The notes under the pieces are model-generated. The model had not been told where the DNA came from. It saw only the letters and a list, made by a program, of their open reading frames with translations, and made no database searches. From CBDCVD01 sp965224015 (GTDB lineage Bacteria > Pseudomonadota > Alphaproteobacteria > Rhizobiales > CBDCVD01), in assembly GCA_965224015.1 (NCBI GenBank), contig OZ245032.1:2790001-2854000 (forward strand): a DNA stretch of 64,000 nucleotides, read 5' to 3'. The stretch's first letter is position 1, and each line of letters begins with the position of its first letter. Below are positions 15,833-22,855 of the stretch, piece after piece. The position numbers and the translations under genes were made by a program.

Positions 15833-16402
15833 ATGGGTGTGTCTCAAGAATGTCGGTGGAGGCGTTTTCGTCACGTCATGGGTGTTGCCACCCTTGGTCT
15901 TTTTGTTTGCGGGGGGATAGCTACGGTGCCGGCTTTGGCCCAGAGTGCCCTCGGCAATTTTGGTGCATTTTCAAATGCCAGCAATGAACCGATTGATATC
16001 CAGGCCGACACCCTGGAAGTGTTCGATAAGAAATTCTATGCTGTTTTGACCGGAAACGTCAGTGTTCGCCAGGGGCCATCGACGTTGCAGACCAAGAAGT
16101 TGATTATTTATTATACAAAGAAATCACCCGAAGGTGGGCGGCAAAACATTGATCGGCTGGAGGCCTCCGGTAAGGTGATTATCTCGTCCAATGGTCGCCA
16201 AGGTATAGCGAACAGCGCCTTCTATGACGCAAAGTCCGATCTGGTCACGATGATTGGCGATGTGGTTCTTAACGATGATAAAAGTGTGGTGCGGGGCGAG
16301 CGCCTGGAACTAAACCTGAAAACCGGTGTTTACCGTATGCTTTCTTCCAACTCGCGGGTACGCATCCTGCTCGACAGGTCCAGTACCGGCTCGAGCAACT
16401 AG
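15833..16402 (+). CDS. lptA: LPS transport periplasmic protein LptA
   Basis: 189 residues with a signal peptide (VMGVATLGLFVCGGIATVPALA) and the OstA/LptA fold: IDIQADTLEVFDKKFYAVLT, LTGNVSVRQG, then ASGKVIISSNGRQGIANSA and RLELNLKTGVYRM. It forms the periplasmic bridge for LPS. Usually lptB and rpoN follow; here a repeat mosaic begins at the TAG stop itself, which is the CTAG of an R4 end. Whether lptB was displaced cannot be told from this window. Confidence 0.9.
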   Translation: MGVSQECRWRRFRHVMGVATLGLFVCGGIATVPALAQSALGNFGAFSNASNEPIDIQADTLEVFDKKFYAVLTGNVSVRQGPSTLQTKKLIIYYTKKSPEGGRQNIDRLEASGKVIISSNGRQGIANSAFYDAKSDLVTMIGDVVLNDDKSVVRGERLELNLKTGVYRMLSSNSRVRILLDRSSTGSSN

Positions 16403-16470
16403 AGCGTGTCAGGTCTGAATTCAGGGTTATCGCGGCCATTGCCGCCAGCAATGATCAGATGAATGGCCAC
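16399..16470 (+). repeat. R4/R3 composite repeat at the lptA stop
   Basis: Starts CTAGAGCGTGTCAGGTCTGA and ends AATGATCAGATGAATGGCCAC, joining an R4 end to an R3 end. The middle (GCGGCCATTGCCGCCAGC) is matched in reverse at 3685-3705, so the two repeat families share a composite unit. Confidence 0.75.
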
Positions 16471-16502
16471 CTGTCCCCGCTGAATTGTGGGCATATCTAT
16501 TA

Positions 16503-16605
16503 ATACCAAGGGTCTTTAACAATGACTCATGGCTTAGCGTCAAAGAGGTGTGTTATCAAGGCAGTACACTAGTCGGCGTGTCTATAAAGCCAATACCGCT
16601 GGTAT
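16503..16605 (-). repeat. MITE-1, copy 6
   Basis: Full reverse copy. It is followed at 16608-16632 by a GGGCATCTACCTACCCGCTC segment related to R5, also seen near 23630. Bases 16633-16755 hold no gene I can support. Confidence 0.88.
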
Positions 16606-16755
16606 AACGGGCATCTACCTACCCGCTCCCCCTGCAAAGCCCATCCGCATGGACAGTGATGGGAAGGGCTCGAATAGGGGTTGGTCGAAATATGGACTTT
16701 TTTACGTTTATACTAACCAAAGGATAACGCTTTTCTCGCACATTCATTGTAACGT

Positions 16756-16915
16756 TAGATCAGCATGGGGTTAGCTTATACCCGTGGCATGAGTCATTGG
16801 CAAGGGCCCTTGGTATAGGCTAACCCCATAAAGCTGATCGCCCTCTAAATCTATAGCAAAATGCGAGGAAAATACGGGAAAGCCCCATGATTCCAATTAA
16901 ACGCATTTTGCTATA
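16756..16915 (-). repeat. MITE-2 with a nested MITE-1 fragment
   Basis: Reverse MITE-2 (ends TAGATCAGC and CTATAG). The loop of its GATCAGC hairpin holds a 42-bp MITE-1 end (16776-16817, containing CATGAGTCATTGGCAAGGGC), enclosed by a perfect GGGGTTAGC/GCTAACCCC stem. The order of events is MITE-2 first, MITE-1 piece later. Confidence 0.8.
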
Positions 16916-17012
16916 GGGGCGGTGGTGATGACGGTCCGTGGCTTGCGTTGCAATGCCTTAAGTTTGTCAGCCAGGACAGATTTGATGTTTGCTGCTGTAT
17001 GACATGCATGTA

Positions 17013-17115
17013 ATACCAGCGGTATGGGCTTTATGTACACGCCGACTGGTGTACAGCCTTGATAATACACCTCTTTGACGCTAATCCATGAGTCATTGTC
17101 AAGGGCCCTTGGTAT
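17013..17115 (+). repeat. MITE-1, copy 7
   Basis: Full but slightly diverged copy (TATGGGCTTTATGTACACGC; CTAATCCATGAGTCAT). It ends 32 bases before the lytic transglycosylase ATG and so lies in that gene's promoter region. Confidence 0.88.
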
Positions 17116-17146
17116 AACAGTGGATGGTAAATCGGAGGAGATATTA

Positions 17147-17965
17147 ATGCGAAAATCACCGTTGCAAACGATGGCTATTGGGCTTGTGTTGATGCTCACG
17201 GCGACCCCGGCTTTGGCTGCGCAATGCGGCAACTCGGCCGCAGGGTTTGCGCGTTGGCTCGCGACATTCAAGCGCGAGGCCGCCGCCATGGGGATTTCTC
17301 AACGCGCTATTGACGCCTCACTTAACGGTGTGACCTATGATCGCGGCGTCATTGAGCTGGATCGCAACCAGAAATCGTTTAAGCTCAGTTTCAAACGTTT
17401 TTACAAGCTGCGGGTCAACAACGCTATGATCAATCGCGGTCGCAGATTGATCCGCAAGCACGATCGCCTGTTTTCGAGTATTGAGAGCCGCTACGGCGTG
17501 CCCCCTGAAATCATCGCCGCCATCTGGGGCCTTGAGACTCACTACGGCACCTATAAAGGCAAACCACGGCCGATTATGCGCTCTTTGGCTACTTTGGCCT
17601 ATGACTGTCGGCGCTCGGCATTTTTCACCAACGAATTGCTCAGTGCCCTGGAGATCGTTCACCGCGGATATATGTCGCCAAGTCGCATGCGCGGCGCCTG
17701 GGCGGGAGAGATTGGCCAGACCCAGTTCATGCCCTCCTCTTATGTTCGCTACGCCGTCGATTACGATGGCGACGGGCGCCGTGATCTGGTAAACAGTATT
17801 CCCGATGTGCTGGCGTCCACGGCCAATTTCCTAAAACATAAGGGTTGGCAACGTGGTGCCGGTTGGGGACCCGGCACTACCAACTCCGCCGTGCTGCGCG
17901 AGTGGAACCGCGCCGAGGTGTATCGCAAGACCATCGGCGTAATGGCGCAAAAAATGGGGGGATAG
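17147..17965 (+). CDS. Lytic murein transglycosylase, MltB-like
   Basis: 272 residues from an ATG with GGAGGAG eight bases upstream; the longer frame from 17075 begins in MITE-1. A signal peptide (LQTMAIGLVLMLTATPALAA) is followed by the SLT_2 domain: catalytic Glu in AAIWGLETHYGTYKG, EIGQTQFMPSSY, and DYDGDGRRDLVNS. It cleaves peptidoglycan glycan strands in the periplasm to give anhydro-muropeptides. The protein lacks the C-terminal peptidoglycan-binding domain found in longer relatives, but the catalytic domain looks complete. Confidence 0.9.
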   Translation: MRKSPLQTMAIGLVLMLTATPALAAQCGNSAAGFARWLATFKREAAAMGISQRAIDASLNGVTYDRGVIELDRNQKSFKLSFKRFYKLRVNNAMINRGRRLIRKHDRLFSSIESRYGVPPEIIAAIWGLETHYGTYKGKPRPIMRSLATLAYDCRRSAFFTNELLSALEIVHRGYMSPSRMRGAWAGEIGQTQFMPSSYVRYAVDYDGDGRRDLVNSIPDVLASTANFLKHKGWQRGAGWGPGTTNSAVLREWNRAEVYRKTIGVMAQKMGG

Positions 17966-18009
17966 TTCGGAGTCTATCGCAGCCAATCGCGAGAGATTGA
18001 GAGGAGGAA

Positions 18010-18486
18010 ATGCGCACCTTTGAAGATTTCAGCGTTGGCGAGACCCTCGAACTGGCCACTATTCCCGTCTCGGCGAAGGCCATCGTCGCCTTTGCCGAGC
18101 GTTACGACCCGCAAGTCTTTCACATCGACCCTGAAAGCGCAAAATCCTCATTTTTCGGCACGGTCATTGCCAGTGGCTGGCATCTGTGCAGCCTTATGAT
18201 GCGGGCCATCTACGATGGGATTCTTGTCGATGCCGCCTCCATGGGGTCTCCTGGTGTCGATGCGGTGGCCTGGAGAAAGCCGGTCAAGGCCGGCGAGACG
18301 CTCAAGGCACGCGCTGAGGTGCTAAAAGCGCGCCCGTCCGCAAGTCGCCCGGAGATGGGAATCGTAACCTTTTTGTTTACCCTTAGCGATACCGCGACAG
18401 ATGTGGTCATGACTTGCCAGTGCCCGATTATGTTTGCGCGCCGCTCTGAAGAGGCGGTTGATGTGGAGAAGCTGGATGTATCTTGA
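18010..18486 (+). CDS. MaoC-like dehydratase, first of a pair
   Basis: 158 residues with a hotdog fold signature: TFEDFSVGETLE, FAERYDPQVFHIDPESA, FFGTVIASGWHLCSLMMR. The Asp/His pair of R-hydratase type (D in YDPQ, H in FHID) is kept. Such proteins hydrate enoyl-CoA or related thioesters. GAGGAGGAA sits just before the ATG. The next gene overlaps its end by 11 bases and encodes a related protein, so the two may form a heterodimer. Confidence 0.85.
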   Translation: MRTFEDFSVGETLELATIPVSAKAIVAFAERYDPQVFHIDPESAKSSFFGTVIASGWHLCSLMMRAIYDGILVDAASMGSPGVDAVAWRKPVKAGETLKARAEVLKARPSASRPEMGIVTFLFTLSDTATDVVMTCQCPIMFARRSEEAVDVEKLDVS

Positions 18487-18988
18487 AGACATTCCGCTTT
18501 ACGTTCCTGCCAAGGTCGGCTCCCACACATTTACGGCCGATGACATTATCGCCTTTGCGCGGGAATTTGATCCTCAGCCTTTTCACCTGAGTGAAGAGGG
18601 GGGTAAAGCCAGTCATTTTGGCGGTTTATGCGCCAGTGGCTGGCACGTGGCCGCGGTGTGGATGCGCTTAACGGTGGCCATGCTTGATGCCATGAGCAAT
18701 ATGGACCGGGGAACAACCGCGGATGCCCAGCCCGATGATGACCGGTTGCGCGGGGGGTTTTCACCTGGCTTTAGGAACATGCGCTGGCGCCGCCCGGTAT
18801 TTGCTGGAGACACGGTCAGCTACACAAGTATTGTAAAAAGAAAGCGCTACAGCGCCAGCCGCAAGAACTGGGGCTTGCTCTCCCACCACAATAAAGGAGA
18901 GAACCAGCACGGTGACGAGGTGTTTTCTTTTGATGGCAGTGTTTTTGCCCCCTGCCGGAATTGGAACGCGCCGGATGAGGCGCGCTAG
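18476..18988 (+). CDS. MaoC-like dehydratase, second of a pair
   Basis: 170 residues, starting MYLEDIPLYVPAKVGSHTFT; GGAG stands seven bases before the ATG. Hotdog features: FAREFDPQPFHLSEEGG, HFGGLCASGWHVAAVWMR, MRWRRPVFAGDTVSY. It repeats the pattern of the preceding gene, including the catalytic D...H region, with an insertion near residues 80-95. The TAG stop (18986-18988) is made by the end of a MITE-2 remnant, so the natural C-terminus may have been altered. Confidence 0.85.
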   Translation: MYLEDIPLYVPAKVGSHTFTADDIIAFAREFDPQPFHLSEEGGKASHFGGLCASGWHVAAVWMRLTVAMLDAMSNMDRGTTADAQPDDDRLRGGFSPGFRNMRWRRPVFAGDTVSYTSIVKRKRYSASRKNWGLLSHHNKGENQHGDEVFSFDGSVFAPCRNWNAPDEAR

Positions 18989-19084
18989 ATCAGCTTGGCG
19001 TTAGGTGTACCCATTTTGCTATGGCAACAACTAAACGCATTTTGCTATAGTCGGCGTGTCTATAAAGCCCATACTGCTGGTATT
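18986..19084 (-). repeat. MITE-2 remnant fused to MITE-1 end
   Basis: 18986-19050 is an internally deleted reverse MITE-2 (TAGATCAGC ... TTTTGCTATAG). It is followed without a gap by 34 bp of the MITE-1 left end (TCGGCGTGTCTATAAAGCCC ... CTGGTATT). The fusion supplies the stop codon of the MaoC-like gene before it. Confidence 0.8.
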
Positions 19085-19124
19085 ATCCCCCGAGTGTTCG
19101 GGTCGAACATAGAGGATTAACGGG

Positions 19125-19955
19125 GTGTCCATGTTTGACCATTTAAGTCCGGTGGTTCTGCAAGCCGGGCGTCTTATCCTGGCAATCCGGCACCGCAGTT
19201 CCGAAGGGCTTGAAAGGCTCGGCATTGAGACCAAGCAGGATGGCTCTCCGGTCACACGCGCTGATCAGGGAGCCAATGATCTGATACTGAAGGCCCTTGA
19301 GGCTCGCTATCCGGATGTTGCCGTGGTTTCGGAAGAGGCTTTGGAGCGTGCGCCGAACCCGCTTCCCAGGCAATACTTCCTGATCGATCCTCTTGATGGA
19401 ACCCGCGCGTTTATCAGGGGTGGGGATGAGTTTACCGTCAATATTGGTCTGATTTGCGATCAGGTTCCGGTCTTTGGGATGGTTTATGCTCCGGCGCTGG
19501 GGATATGTTATGCAACGTTGTCAGACAAACAGGTGATCCGGGCCAGGGTACGCGCCCGCAAGAGCAACAATCCAGTACTTGAGAACCCCACACCCGTTGT
19601 TGTCAGACCAGTGCCGGCACAGGGATTGACCGCCGTTGCCAGCCGCGGCCCAATGTTGCAACGCACCCGCGATTATCTGGATCGGTTGGGTGTGGCGCAG
19701 TGTGTTCACCGCGGCTCCTCGCTGAAACTGTGTTTGCTTGCCGCCGGCTGTGCCGATATTTATCCGCGGTTGTCCGCGACCATGGCCTGGGACACCGCCG
19801 CAGGAGATGCGATTTTGCGGGCAGCGGGAGGGACAATGACAACCCTTGAGGGCGACCCCTTCGTCTATGGTCTTGATCGCGTGGCGGGTGCCGAGCCCTA
19901 TTTGAACCCCTGGTTTTTGGCACGCGGTGGAGCCCCGCCCGGCGACAATGGCTAG
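19125..19955 (+). CDS. cysQ: CysQ-like 3'(2'),5'-bisphosphate nucleotidase / inositol monophosphatase family
   Basis: 276 residues. Metal-binding motifs: SEEALERAP (Glu), DPLDGTRAF, and the C-terminal WDTAAGDAILRAAGG. The pattern KQDGSPVTRADQGANDLI is typical of CysQ, which removes the 3' phosphate from PAP formed during sulfate assimilation. General inositol monophosphatase activity is an alternative. I take the GTG at 19125, with AGAGGA eight bases before it; the ATG at 19131 is possible. The TAG stop is the CTAG of an R4 end (19952-19966). Confidence 0.87.
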   Translation: MSMFDHLSPVVLQAGRLILAIRHRSSEGLERLGIETKQDGSPVTRADQGANDLILKALEARYPDVAVVSEEALERAPNPLPRQYFLIDPLDGTRAFIRGGDEFTVNIGLICDQVPVFGMVYAPALGICYATLSDKQVIRARVRARKSNNPVLENPTPVVVRPVPAQGLTAVASRGPMLQRTRDYLDRLGVAQCVHRGSSLKLCLLAAGCADIYPRLSATMAWDTAAGDAILRAAGGTMTTLEGDPFVYGLDRVAGAEPYLNPWFLARGGAPPGDNG

Positions 19956-19966
19956 AGCGTGTCAGG
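19952..19966 (+). repeat. R4 repeat end at the cysQ stop
   Basis: CTAGAGCGTGTCAGG directly forms the stop codon of the CysQ-like gene. Little else of the repeat can be recognised downstream; the gene faces cdsA tail to tail. Confidence 0.7.
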
Positions 19967-20115
19967 CGTTTGCATCAAGATAAGCGCGCTCCAACGCCGA
20001 TAGACCCCGTCGTCCCTAAAATTGCAACGTCCACAGGTTCCTTTTCACGCCTTGTCCGTCCTTTGGCTCACGGCGCAAAACAAGCACCTCTGGGGACCCG
20101 AAATGCGTCCGGTGA

Positions 20116-20961
20116 TCACCAAAGGAGCATTCCCTCGGCCACTCCATCCACGCCGCCGCGCCACAGCCCCACGGCAAATGCCACCATACTCGCGGCGATC
20201 ATGCCGTCAAGGCGATCCATGATACCCCCGTGTCCGGGGATCAGCTGGCTCGAGTCCTTGACCCCAAAGTGGCGTTTTAATGCCGACTCCAGCAGATCCC
20301 CTCCCTGCGATACCGCTGCGATGATCAGGCCAAAAACGAACAGGCCCAGTGTGGCGCCGTCAATCATCACCCCCATCGCCAGCACCCCGGCAAGAGCGCC
20401 AAGGGTAATCCCGCCGATAAATCCGGACCAGGTTTTCTTAGGAGAGACCCTTGGCCATAGTTTGGGTCCCCCAAGGGTACGCCCGCACGCATAGGCCGCT
20501 GTGTCCGTTCCCCATACAAGGGCAAACAGCCACACCATCGCCTCGAGGCCATGGCTCTCATCAAGACGGATGATTACGATCGCAACCAGGGCCCCGCCAG
20601 CATAGACAAGCCCCATCGCAAGCCAGGTCTTGCCGCCAGCGCGCATCTCGGCGAGTGCAACGCCCAACACCGATGCCGCCAGCACGGTTATCGCCAGGGT
20701 GAGGGGCGAAATTGCAAATGCCGCCAGGTGCACACCGATTGCCCATCCAAGCGTTGCAACGGCGAGCGCTGCATAAGCGATTGCCTGCCTGGGGCCGAAC
20801 CCGTCGTGCCCGGTAAGCGTTGCCCACTCCCAATACAGCCCAAGAGCGACGGCGCCGGTAAAAAGCGCAAATAAGGGTCCTCCGATCCCCGTAAACAGCA
20901 AGACCACGGGCACAATTACGAGCGCGGAGGCAATCCGGGTTTTCAGGCTAGAGCTTGTCAT
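20116..20961 (-). CDS. cdsA: Phosphatidate cytidylyltransferase
   Basis: 281 residues with about eight membrane segments. The C-terminal signature is complete: SPKKTWSGFIGGITLGALAG and then the DLLESALKRHFGVKDSSQLI, PGHGGIMDRLD block. It makes CDP-diacylglycerol, the precursor for all membrane phospholipids including the product of the Pcs at the start of this window. The start is the Met of MTSSSLKTR, whose codons ATGACAAGCTCTAG are the end of an R4 repeat, so the N-terminal few residues come from the repeat. uppS lies upstream on the same strand, as usual; dxr does not follow. Confidence 0.93.
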   Translation of the reverse strand: MTSSSLKTRIASALVIVPVVLLFTGIGGPLFALFTGAVALGLYWEWATLTGHDGFGPRQAIAYAALAVATLGWAIGVHLAAFAISPLTLAITVLAASVLGVALAEMRAGGKTWLAMGLVYAGGALVAIVIIRLDESHGLEAMVWLFALVWGTDTAAYACGRTLGGPKLWPRVSPKKTWSGFIGGITLGALAGVLAMGVMIDGATLGLFVFGLIIAAVSQGGDLLESALKRHFGVKDSSQLIPGHGGIMDRLDGMIAASMVAFAVGLWRGGVDGVAEGMLLW

Positions 20962-21006
20962 GTCTTCATAGAACCGATTTTCGTTTCTCGATGGGCGAGG
21001 CGATCC
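20949..21006 (+). repeat. R4 repeat covering the cdsA start codon
   Basis: Reads CTAGAGCTTGTCATGTCTTC, then CGATTTTCGTTTCTCGATGG GCGAGGCGATCC, matching the long R4 copy at 46635-46691. The complement supplies ATGACAAGCTCTAG, the first codons of cdsA. Confidence 0.75.
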
Positions 21007-21056
21007 CTCTCCTGAGAGCGGCTTGGGCGTGGGCAGGTAGATGCCCATTCATAGAA

Positions 21057-21156
21057 AGGCGCAAATGTTTCACGTGAAACATTATATCAGCAGCATGGGC
21101 TTTGAGAGGCGCAAATGTTTCACGTGAAACATTGTACCAACGGTATCGGCTTTATA
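21057..21156. promoter_or_regulatory. parS: Two perfect parS (ParB-binding) sites in a 50-bp tandem duplication
   Basis: TGTTTCACGTGAAACA occurs at 21066-21081 and 21116-21131, each a perfect 16-bp palindrome identical to the classic chromosomal parS consensus. The surroundings are also duplicated: each unit starts AGGCGCAAA and is followed by a MITE-1-like end (TACCAACGGTATCGGCTTT in the second). The period is exactly 50 bp. ParB bound here would load partition and SMC complexes. parA and parB are not in this window. Confidence 0.9.
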
Positions 21157-21291
21157 GACACGCTCTAACCCATGCGCCCTTGTTATGGGCCCTGGGTATA
21201 AAACATGACAGGCTCCGGATGAAAAAGGGGAGGTCTCTTTTGTGATGATGGGCTCTTTGCTGATAAGACAATCCAGCAGCCTGTCGACAAA

Positions 21292-22080
21292 TCACGCGAC
21301 GATAGCTTGCGCGGCGCCAAACCGGCGTTCGCGTCCATTGAACTCTTTTATGGCGGCAATAAATTCTATTGCGTTGAAATCGGGCCAGTAGCAATCAAGA
21401 AAAACGAGTTCCGAGTAGGCAGCCTGCCACAACAGGAAATTACTTAAACGCTGTTCGCCACTGGTGCGGATGATCAAATCGGGGTCGGGCAGGCCGGCGG
21501 TATCCAGACACGTCTCGAACATGCCTTCGCTCACCTCCTGTGACGTTAGGGTGCCGGCTTCAACACGCTCAGCAATTTTACGCGCCGCACGGGCAATCTC
21601 GTTGCGTCCGCCATAGTTAAACGCGACATTCAAGACCAGTCGGCTGTTGTGTCTGGTCCTTTTTTCCGCATGGCGCAGCAGATACAGAATATCCTCATCA
21701 AGATTGTCCCGCTCGCCGATTGGAACGACCCTAACGCCGTTGTCCACCAGATCCTGCAGATCGCTTTGCACAAAATTACGAAACAGATCAATAAGATTGG
21801 AAATCTCCTGTTCGGGCCTGGCCCAGTTTTCGCTGGAAAAGCCGAACAGGGTGAGGATGGGAATACGCAGCTGTCCCGCGGTCTTTACGGCAATACGGGC
21901 CGCCTCGACGCCCGCGCGATGGCCGAGAGAGCGGTCAAGACCGCGTGCGTGCGCCCACCGCCCGTTTCCATCCATCAAAATGGCGACATGGCGGGGAATG
22001 GTAATCCCTTTAGCCAAAGCATCAGGAACAGTGACAACGGGGTCCACGCTTTCAATTTTGCTGCGCATGTCATGAACCAT
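21292..22080 (-). CDS. uppS: Undecaprenyl diphosphate synthase
   Basis: 262 residues with the cis-prenyltransferase motifs: HVAILMDGNGRWAHARGL (catalytic Asp), GFSSENWARP, and RTSGEQRLSNFLLWQAAYSE. It extends farnesyl diphosphate to the C55 carrier for peptidoglycan. The ATG at 22080 is fused to a heptanucleotide tandem repeat that forms the leader; an internal ATG at 22068 is an alternative. frr lies upstream and cdsA downstream, the standard order, but both gaps have filled with repeats. Confidence 0.95.
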   Translation of the reverse strand: MVHDMRSKIESVDPVVTVPDALAKGITIPRHVAILMDGNGRWAHARGLDRSLGHRAGVEAARIAVKTAGQLRIPILTLFGFSSENWARPEQEISNLIDLFRNFVQSDLQDLVDNGVRVVPIGERDNLDEDILYLLRHAEKRTRHNSRLVLNVAFNYGGRNEIARAARKIAERVEAGTLTSQEVSEGMFETCLDTAGLPDPDLIIRTSGEQRLSNFLLWQAAYSELVFLDCYWPDFNAIEFIAAIKEFNGRERRFGAAQAIVA

Positions 22081-22113
22081 GACCTATGACCTATGACCTA
22101 TGACCTATGACCT
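22079..22113 (-). repeat. Heptanucleotide tandem repeat at the uppS start
   Basis: Five perfect units of ATGACCT (plus strand), reading AGGTCAT on the coding strand, so that AGG and ATG occur every seven bases up to the uppS start codon. Copy number would change leader length but not the uppS frame. Confidence 0.9.
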
Positions 22114-22157
22114 ATGAAGGATTTCGCCAAACCTGAATTGCAAGGCTTGGGCGTGGG

Positions 22158-22211
22158 TGTTGCGCCAATCGAGAAACAGAATGGCTTCTATCAAGACCTG
22201 ACACGCTCTAG
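22158..22211 (-). repeat. R4 repeat at the frr stop
   Basis: On the minus strand it begins CTAGAGCGTGTCAGGTCTTG and continues ATAGAAGCCATTCTGTTTCT CGATTGGCG. Its TAG is the frr stop codon. The best match is at 46635-46691. Confidence 0.8.
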
Positions 22212-22774
22212 ACCTGCATGATCTCACCCTCCTTTTCCTGCAATGCCGTGTCAATGCGGGCAATACACTGATCGGTGAGCTTTTGCACTTCGTCGGCAAG
22301 GCGGTGCTGGGCGTCTTCACTGATTTCGCCGTCTTTTTCCTGGCGCTTGAGGGTTTCCATGCCGTCGCGGCGTACATTGCGAACCGCAACCCGGGCGTCT
22401 TCGGCGTATTTGTGCGCCACCTTGACCAATTCCTGGCGCCGCTCTTCGTTGAGTTCAGGAATAGGGATACGCAATACCTGCCCCTCCGCGATGGGATTGA
22501 GGCCAAGGTCGGATTCGCGAATGGCTTTGTCTACAGCACCGGCCAATCCCTTGTCCCACACCTGGACCGAGATCATTCGCGGCTCAGGAATATTCACGGT
22601 CGCGACCTGGTTGATGGGCATTTTCGCGCCGTAGGCATCAACGACAACCGGATCAAGCATGGAAGCCGAAGCGCGTCCCGTGCGCAGTGATCCGAACTCA
22701 CTTTGCAGAACCGAAACAGCGCCGTTCATGCGCCGCTCCAGATCATTTTTATCAAACTCTTGTGGCATCACCAC
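22208..22774 (-). CDS. frr: Ribosome recycling factor
   Basis: 188 residues (186 if the ATG at 22768 is used). Conserved stretches: FGSLRTGRASASMLDPVVVD, VNIPEPRMISVQVWDK, LNEERRQELVKVAHKYAEDA. It releases ribosomes after termination together with EF-G. It is the fourth gene of rpsB-tsf-pyrH-frr. The stop codon is supplied by an R4 repeat directly after GEIMQV; family members end at about this point, so little or nothing is lost. Confidence 0.96.
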   Translation of the reverse strand: MVMPQEFDKNDLERRMNGAVSVLQSEFGSLRTGRASASMLDPVVVDAYGAKMPINQVATVNIPEPRMISVQVWDKGLAGAVDKAIRESDLGLNPIAEGQVLRIPIPELNEERRQELVKVAHKYAEDARVAVRNVRRDGMETLKRQEKDGEISEDAQHRLADEVQKLTDQCIARIDTALQEKEGEIMQV

Positions 22775-22855
22775 CTCGCTTGTGCACCCGTCTTTTATGG
22801 CCTTGCGTCGTTGCGATTATTGTATGGCAATAATCGTATGCCGATAAAGGGCTTG

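Noticed and set aside
14849..15874. 341-residue open frame antisense to lptC
   Set aside because: Overlaps lptC fully and has no recognisable domain; typical shadow frame of GC-rich coding DNA.
19970..20494. 174-residue open frame over the end of cdsA
   Set aside because: It is antisense to the highly conserved CdsA C-terminus and rich in Pro/Ser/Arg without domains.
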